Positions 8,100-10,626 of a stretch of DNA of 10,626 bases are shown piece by piece. Location: assembly GCA_003024985.2 (NCBI GenBank), contig PXIH01S0025945.1; one strand, given 5' to 3'. The notes beneath the pieces are model-generated. The model was not told the DNA's origin. It did no database searches and was given only the letters and a program-made list of their open reading frames with translations. The stretch comes from Euperipatoides rowelli. Taxonomy: Eukaryota; Onychophora; Udeonychophora; Euonychophora; Peripatopsidae. A program made the translations under genes and the position numbers. Positions within the stretch are counted from its first letter, which is position 1. Every line of letters begins with the position of its first letter.

Positions 8100-9050
8100 G
8101 CTGAGTTTTATTAGTATTGAGAAATTACATAAATGATAAGATATACCAGTTGTTACTATAAAAAGGTAAATATAGAAAATTCTCACCTTAACTTGTAGTA
8201 GGTGATGTCATTCTGAATGCTGCACCAAGCGGATTATACAGAATAAAAAGAATATATTTACTATTGCTTCATGCAACTAATGATAATCCAGAGAGTGAAA
8301 TAAGATTAGAAATGTGGTTCAAACTACTGTTAAACAAATAATGATAATATTAAAAATTATGGCCCATGATCTACAATATAGATCATGGACTATGACCTGT
8401 ACCACATCTACAACCATACTAAAACTGTGGAAAGGGATGCTTAACATTGCCTATACATTGAAAGATTGCCAACCCCTCCTTTATGAAATGGTAAAGATGA
8501 AATGCATAACAAAAAAGAAGTTCATGACACGAAGAAGCTTCAAAACAACAACAATATTTAGTTAGACCTAAGTTTTAAAGGTAATGGGATTCCATGTGAC
8601 TGTCACATGACCTCACATTATGCAGAATGTGTATTTTGATCGACACTAAATTCAAAATAAAACTTATATTTGATCAACCTTAAACTAAATATATATTTCA
8701 TTACTACTGATCTATAAAGTAAATCTTAGATTTAATAATTCTTATTTTGAGTACTCTATAATATTTTATTTGTACTGGAACATACTTTATGCTATGTAAA
8801 GCCAACTATCACATTTGACCATAAAGCCTAGTGAAAGAAATTCTATATACATATAATTAGCATTATCTGGGTTGCAAGCAGTTTAATTAATAATGGCGCC
8901 TATGAATGCATACTTTATGATATGTTATTGTGTACATCAGGTGAACTCATGCTCATCTTAAGTGAGATATTTTTTTTCTGCATTTATTGTTTTCCATTCA
9001 AGCACTTAGAATAATAAAAAAATTATTTTATAATAACACAATGTTTGTAA
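8100..9050. other. AT-rich stretch without a supported gene; small hairpins
   Basis: The longest plus-strand open frame here (8314-8565, 83 residues) has no recognisable motif, and no splice or promoter context favours it. Two short inverted repeats are present: 8364-8373 with 8379-8388 (10 bp, ccatgatcta, loop caata) and a 17-base palindrome at 8593-8609 (catgtgac, t, gtcacatg). The region may hold upstream Gypsy sequence too decayed to read. Confidence 0.5.
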
Positions 9051-9109
9051 ACTCATACCATAACTGTCCTTATCTATAAGACTTCTTTTAACAGGCAAAA
9101 CAGACTTTC

Positions 9110-9300
9110 TTGCTATTGGATCATAAATAATGCTGCTGTATTTCCACAGTTGCTTTCTGCTTTTTTAAAAAATGGATCCAATTTGTTTTCTGAGTCTCCT
9201 TGGATAATGAATTTTTGGTTTGAATTTTTCCACAAACAGAACTGCTTGTTTGACTTTCTCAATTAATGCCTTAAAATCTTTACTTTTGCCTTAAGAGTAT
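9110..9300 (-). pseudogene. Possible hAT/DUF4371-like transposase trace
   Basis: The minus strand from about 9290 reads KDFKALIEKVKQAVLFVEKF followed by KPKIHYPRRLRKQIGS. A helix rich in E, K, L and A followed by a P-R-R-x-x-[KR]-Q signature is what I recall near the C-terminal part of DUF4371/ZMYM-like hAT-derived proteins. A frameshift further on gives ATVEIQQHYL, which could be the segment after it. The stretch is only about 60 residues, and the upstream sequence to about 9900 shows no conserved transposase motif, so this could be chance. Confidence 0.3.
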
Positions 9301-10626
9301 ACACCTTTATCCACATTGTTAAAAACCTCTTTGGATTTTCATATGCTATTATCCTTTTTTTAAATGATCTATAAATATGTATAAAGTTATTTATTCTTTA
9401 ATAAATATAAAGTTGTTTGTACAACTGCATCTTTATTGGCATTATGCCTTTCTCTGGTCCCCTTGTTGGCTTTCATTGTAGCAGAAATCTGAAAGCTGAT
9501 GTAGTTCTATTCATTGTACCATCTCTGCTTCTGATATAATACTATATTTTTTTAATATGCCCTTAAACCAAATAGTATTGTTGAAAGCTTACGAAGGCAA
9601 TATTTTCTGACTTATGCTATTAGTAATGTTTTCAAGTTTGGTAAATTCTTTTCACTAATATATTTGATGCTGGGAAAGACAGATGGTCCATATTTGATCT
9701 ATGTCCAATAATTTAAAATATGCTCTGAGAAGACTATCTTCTCTGGCCTCCTGAATCTGCTTACCCAACTTGCTAATATTATTTTAGCTAATTGCTCTGC
9801 CATCATATCTATCTTAGATAATACATATGGTCTTCTAGCAAACTTATCAAAGCATCTCAGACAGTAATTATATCCTTATGATGCATGTGATTGGAATTTC
9901 TCCCTTGGTATATCTTATTGTCCTAAAATAAAATAATTGATGTTTGTTAACCTTGGTATACTAATATGCTATGCAGCTTCTCGTCCATTCTGCAAAAACT
10001 CTCAACTGACCATTTTGCTTCTTATCTGTGTATATAAGAGCTGGCAAAAACATCACGACTTTAAATAAATTTGCCATCATCAATTAGACTCTGATTTCAT
10101 GTATAATATTATTAATGTCTAATACAGTTTATTTCTAAATATCCTAATTATTCCTTAATCATATACAGTATAATTTTATTCTATGTCTGTTCTGGCCATT
10201 TTGTTTTCAATCTTTGTTATAACAAAAGATCTAGAATATCACCTTATTTGGCTGAAGATTCTGTTTGTCAATAATAAATAAATTTATCTTATAAATAATA
10301 CAAATTGTTTAATTGTCTAATTAGTTAATTAACCCTGTTTGGATATTTAATCAAATATTTAATCACAGTGATAGAGATCTCTGCTATCTGCAGTTCAACT
10401 ATTTTAAAAATTAAAACAAAAATAAAATTTTAGTATATTTAGATTAACGACAAACATTTAAAACCGTAAATAAGAGATACAACATGATGAAAAAGATTAT
10501 ACAGAAACAGTTTTTTATAAAACTCTAGCAAAACTACCCGTTTTTCGCACCGGGTCACACATTTAATGGTCATTTCCCCCAATTCTCAAAATATAAAAAA
10601 TATATTTTTTATATGCTATATATTGT
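9300..10626. other. AT-rich region with no supported gene
   Basis: Minus-strand frames such as 10085-9970 (LFKVVMFLPALIYTDKKQNG) and 9845-9745 stay open for 30-40 residues and look protein-like, suggesting more degraded mobile-element sequence, but I could not assign a family. The right end is simple AT-rich DNA. No RNA gene, LTR or exon was recognised. Confidence 0.45.

Noticed and set aside
10535-10556. Small GC-richer patch (acccg ... cgggt) near the right end
   Set aside because: The inverted arms are only five bases, which is expected by chance in a sequence of this length.
1-10626. CRISPR array, tRNA or rRNA gene, bacterial operon or phage module
   Set aside because: No regularly spaced repeats, cloverleaf, conserved rRNA blocks or packed genes were seen, and splice sites and LINEs point to an animal nuclear genome.

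Overview
The window looks like AT-rich, intron-bearing animal DNA, most likely from an invertebrate. There is no bacterial-style gene packing. Two short exons with consensus splice sites sit among long stretches of decayed retroelements, a large GAT/GGT microsatellite and several inverted repeats. One ambiguous base (n at 1554) is consistent with a draft assembly. I cannot name the species.

Layout. Positions 161-612 form a long imperfect inverted repeat with a 15-base loop. Positions 1130-2540 are a plus-strand non-LTR (LINE) reverse transcriptase relic ending in an AAAT-rich 3' tail, followed at 2594-2643 by a perfect 22-bp hairpin. Positions 2905-3582 are a GAT/GGT simple repeat whose plus strand is almost free of C. 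Positions 3628-4660 are a second LINE relic on the minus strand, so the two LINEs lie tail to tail around the microsatellite. Positions 4990-5149 and 5228-5353 are two phase-matched exons of the only convincing host gene, resembling the C16orf89/DUF4735 secreted protein family. The rest of that gene is outside the window or not recognisable.

From 5544 to about 8075 the minus strand reads, in transcript order, Gypsy-type RT end, RNase H and integrase (8075-6790), then a family B DNA polymerase fragment (6791-6005), then a Copia-type RT core (6003-5544). All three are broken by stops and frameshifts and meet with almost no spacer. This mosaic of two LTR-retrotransposon classes and a DNA-transposon or virus-like polymerase is the most notable structure here. 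A weak hAT/DUF4371-like trace lies near 9170-9300 on the minus strand. The remaining sequence (1-160, 630-1130, 8100-9050, 9900-10626) holds no gene I can support.

The elements do not form a working system. They are best read as successive insertions around, and probably inside the introns of, one host gene. Most long open frames inside the microsatellite are low-complexity artefacts. Family assignments come from reading the translations by eye and were not confirmed by any search.
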